A stretch of DNA of 64,000 nt from Calonectria ilicicola (taxonomy: Eukaryota > Ascomycota > Sordariomycetes > Hypocreales > Nectriaceae). Both the position numbers and the translations under genes were made by a program. The notes under the pieces were generated by a model. It made no database searches. It was not told the origin of the DNA and saw only the letters and a list, made by a program, of their open reading frames with translations. Position 1 is the first letter of the stretch. Every line of letters starts with the position of its first letter. Of this stretch, positions 60,601 to 64,000 are shown piece after piece. The stretch covers positions 2,604,001 to 2,668,000 of the forward strand of contig CP085830.1 in the NCBI GenBank assembly GCA_020809705.1, in the 5' to 3' direction.

Positions 60601-63600
60601 AGACCTTTGTGTGGGTGGGTGTTATCCGAACTCTAGAGGGGAAGGAGGAGGAGGAAGGGAGGGAGGGGAGGGGGGGGCAAAACGCCCCAAGCTCCGGGAC
60701 CAAATCCGTGCAGCTGGTAATGCTCCCCATAGGGTTACATAGGGTATCCGGCTATGGAAGACCTGAATGCGGATCGCAGGAATCTCGCTCTTGGGGGTCC
60801 CTTGTAGGTTTTCCAGCAGTCTGGGAAGTAAGCAAGGGGGATGCAAGATACGGCGGGGGGGGGGGGTCACAAGTCTGGCGAGGCAAATGGGATGGGAGCG
60901 AGGCGAGGCACAACCAAGGATGGGAAAGTGAGGCAAGGTGACGCCCTGTGATGCTCTAGATCAGCCTGGAGGCTTGGTTGGTTCATAATGGACGGACATG
61001 GGGGCCCTTACGGTGGGAAGGGGTGTAATGCGAGGGTTGGATAAGTGGGATAACATTGATAACCCACGTTGCACAACCGAGTTCCCACGTTTATCATATT
61101 TCACATTACATTCTCATTACCTCAATAATACGCCAATTCATACGTGCTATGATGCCGCTATGCTGCAACCTGCACGATACCAAATGCACACACACACACG
61201 TACACATACGGTGCACAGCTCCGTTTGACGGAGCAAGAAGGGGGGGTCAATGGTGAGGCCGCCTCCCCGTCCTCCCTGGGAGAAGAGAAATAACCCCCAT
61301 TTTCAATAATACGAAGTACCCAGAGGAGGCATTGTGTACGTAAGGGCCCTGTAGTCGTGAGCGCACCCCCATCTTTCCCCCAAGATTAGGCACCCGACCT
61401 AGCCAACTGCTTCCATCCATTCGGGAAGATTCCCTGACGTAGACCACCAAACCGTTGTCGCACACACCCGGCCCGGTTTTACCAGAAGTCGATGTCTTTC
61501 ACCCTAACGTACCATGTTTCACGCCCCCTTTTGCCCACCAAAAACGCTCATCAGACGTCGCTAGAAAGAAAAGAAAAGAAATAAAAATTCCATCACCATA
61601 CCACGCCCCTCCTCATCCTGGCACCTCCGTATTAGACCCGTCCCGTTGGTTCCGCGTCCAGCGCTTCCCTCGCCTCGGACCGATGTGGATATAGTTATCA
61701 TGGGCTAAATCATCACAGGGCCACCACAAAGTTGGTTCCGAAAAAAAAATATTAGAGGGAAGCTAAGGCTCGTTTACTCTTCGTGGGGGAACGAGAGCCC
61801 TAGGGGAGGGTGTGACCCTTGTGGTCGGGTAACGCGCCGCAGCAGGGCGTCAGCATCGAGTAGGCTGGAGATCGCCATAGCAAGCAAAAAGCACCTCTCT
61901 GCTGGCTCGGTACATAACTTGGCACACATTAAGCTCTAGTGGGGTGGTCCCGTCCCTTGGCCTGGGCTGGGGGGAAAGAGAAATGGGGACACCCGACCCA
62001 GGGTCATGGGAACGCACTGGCCAGATAGCGGCATCATACCCGTGTGCCTGGGCCTCAGACTGGTCATGACGCTTATTGAGAGCGCCCCAAGTCTCTGGCT
62101 CTGGCACCAAACCTAGCGACGTAACTAACTGATGACTGGCTGGCTGAGTTCCCCAATATCGTCTACCGGAGAATCTATCAGACTCTAGAATAGAATTGGA
62201 CTTGCGGAGGGCCGCCGCGGCCGGCGCTCGGTACGGGAGCGCTGAGGGCACTTGATGCCCCCTGCTGGGCGCTATTCCACTCCAGCCAAGCGGCACATAC
62301 ATGCGACCATTGAAGCGAAAGTTGGTGTACATGGCAGCGCTGTCAGCAGACGCACAGCATGATTATCTCGAAAAGGCTTTCGCGCTGTTCTCTCCGCATG
62401 TGAGGGCGGTTTGACTTGCGATGATGTGGTGACGGGACCCTGTAACGGTAGGTTTTAGCGGGGGTTGCATATCCTCGCTTAGCGCTATTGGGAGCATTGT
62501 GTCTTGGAATGGTTCAGGTTGCTTCAACGCGCCTGGAGTAGACTGTCCGAGGATGATTAACTGTCTATGGGATAATTTGTGCAGAATAGCGTGCGGTGAG
62601 AGACGGAGTGTTGATGTAAGTGGTGGTTTGGCACGGTACGAACGGCTCCCTCTCTTCTTCTCTCACCTCAAAGATGTAATCGCACCTGCTTCACCTGACG
62701 ACAAGCGACGGCGGCGGGTGGCACAGCGCCTGGCGTGTCGGCGCCTGCCAATCACTTTGCGCGCTTCGATCCCGACGTCTCGCCTCTGCTTCCCCGGAAC
62801 AGGCATTGCAGCCCTGACCAACTAATGATCACTGAGCTGCCATCTCTGCATCGACGGCGTCGAGCGCATTGACGGTGATGGCTCTATCGGAGAGGAGACA
62901 AAAACTTGGCGCATCGATTGACAAGTAAACCGGTGCCCACGGGACGGATCGCTGACTCCCCGGTTCCGGGGGCCAGATGAGATTATCTCCTTAGTGAACC
63001 ACCATGGTGGCGGCGGTTCACTAGGCGAGGCAAAGGCAGGTATTTTCTCACAGGGGACGTTGTTTAGTCCCGGCCTTTTTACCCCCGTCGTTGTGTGGAA
63101 AACGGACACGCCCATTGATGGCGCGGAAGCACCATTGAGTCCCGCGCACCGTCGGCAGTTTGGGTGGCCGGCGCCACGCTAAATCCGGTTCCGAGGCAGC
63201 AGAGGAACCAAGGGGGGGGGGAGTGTGCCAATGTGTATAGAGTCATCATCAGAGCGAAGGGAACGGCACGACGCTGGTTTGAAAACTCCAAGATGAATAT
63301 GAAAACGAGTGTAGATGTAGCAGATTGGAGTGAGTTGGGCCGAAATTCGAACCCGGGCTGCAAAGTGCGACGTAATGTGTGTGATAGGAGAAAGAAAAGA
63401 GAAACGAAACAAAAGGAGACCCCGGCTGGAGGGAGGAGGCGGAGTCACAAGACAAAACAGCCGGTGCCCTCCTATGTTAGGGTCATGGGCATCATAGAGT
63501 GACGAGTTGCGTACTTGCCTCGTAGTGAGTTATTGTCGTATGGATGGAGTGGTCAAGTAGTGAGATGCTGCACTCGGGATCCCCAGGGGCCGGGTCTCGC

Positions 63601-64000
63601 CCCCTTGGGCCCATCCGACCTTGTGGGTTCCGCTTACTTTGCCATCCAGGTACCTTGCATATTTCATAACTGTTATGGAGTCCGGTATATTGGCTATTTG
63701 TGGTTTTTCTTTTCTTGATCGGAAGATCAGACCAGGGGTGCATTGGGGGCTGAAATAGCTTCATCCTGCTCATCGTTCTCGCCCCCCTCTGCCGGTAACT
63801 TAGACTCCACACATGGGCCCCGGGAACACACAACACATGGCTTGCACATGGTCAAGAAGGAAACAGGAAAATGGATATTTCTAGTCGCCCACAGGGCCCC
63901 ATTTCAGGTGATTATTGGGTGATCGAGCATGGGATGGAATTTGAAATTAGGCACAGTACTCCATTCCAAGCATCAGGTACCAGGCATCCAGCATTAAGCA

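Larger units (their letters stand above)
50173..64000. other. Nearly 14-kb gene-free region
   Basis: No supported gene after the carrier. 50.2-50.6 kb is the 3' flank; 50.6-52.9 kb is AT-rich with broken ORFs and one dispersed repeat copy. From 53 to 64 kb composition is normal or GC-rich, and several ORFs of 100-260 codons occur, but they are low-complexity (TTT, HHH, PPP runs) or lack domain, codon and splice support. Simple tracts include a 12-bp triplicate (54579-54612), GGT/GAT runs near 56480 and 56740, GT runs at 57090-57120 and CA runs at 61188-61200. It could be the long upstream region of a gene beyond 64 kb, or encode non-coding RNA. Confidence 0.55.

Noticed and set aside
60147..60941. 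264-codon + strand ORF
   Set aside because: No domain, purine-rich low-complexity second half, no neighbours on the same logic.
61850..62332. 160-codon - strand ORF
   Set aside because: Considered as a hidden gene because of its length, but composition and motifs do not resemble any family.
63300..63370. TTCGAA-containing segment resembling a tRNA T-arm on the minus strand
   Set aside because: The stem next to the loop does not pair and no acceptor, D or anticodon arms could be found.

Overview
The window is a piece of a filamentous ascomycete chromosome. Genes carry short spliceosomal introns of about 45-75 nt with CTAAC-type branch sites, the fungal-specific families Zn2Cys6 regulator, NmrA, Cyk3 and Ies1 are present, and intergenic DNA is rich in pyrimidine tracts. 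Protein flavour suggests Sordariomycetes, possibly Hypocreales; this is inference from family resemblance, not a database match. I support 14 protein-coding genes and rebuilt exon structures for all of them; every joined CDS is an exact multiple of three. I found no convincing tRNA, rRNA, CRISPR or bacterial-type element.

Layout. 0.3-2.9 kb: Zn2Cys6 transcription factor (+). 2.9-10.9 kb: a gene-free stretch leading into the nitrogen-repression regulator nmrA (+, 10.9-12.3 kb), which has a pyrimidine-rich leader and a 26-codon upstream ORF. 16.0-18.2 kb: PTR2-type peptide transporter (-). 21.2-22.0 kb: ERG2 sterol C-8 isomerase (-). 22.9-24.9 kb: IES1-like INO80 subunit (-). 25-29 kb: gene-free, with an AT-rich island from about 26.3 to 28.5 kb. 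29.0-33.2 kb: a compact trio of a small orphan protein (+), a fumarylacetoacetate-hydrolase family enzyme (-) and a DUF3500 protein (+) that appears to use a GC-AG intron. 34.0-42.1 kb: a GCK-III-type Ste20 kinase (-) and the cytokinesis protein CYK3 (+), divergently transcribed. 42.9-50.2 kb: cohesin loader MAU2/SCC4 (+), SF3b subunit 4 (-), TOM7 (+) and a FLX1-like mitochondrial carrier (+). 50.2-64 kb: almost 14 kb with no gene I can support; its first part (50.6-52.9 kb) is a second AT-rich island.

How the parts relate. nmrA and the peptide transporter both belong to nitrogen use. The kinase and CYK3 both point to septation and cytokinesis and share about 1.9 kb of 5' DNA. The FAH-family enzyme and the DUF3500 gene are head to head over 845 bp and could be co-regulated. 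The right-hand block is dense housekeeping. The two AT-rich islands carry diverged copies of one short sequence in opposite orientation, so they look like remains of a dispersed repeat, perhaps RIP-mutated.

I did not find a clear new defence or mobile system. The best leads are the GC-AG intron, the nmrA leader uORF and N-terminal extension, the kinase/CYK3 arrangement, the repeat-built regions of CYK3, IES1 and MAU2, the orphan 117-residue protein, and the repeat pair linking the two AT-rich islands.
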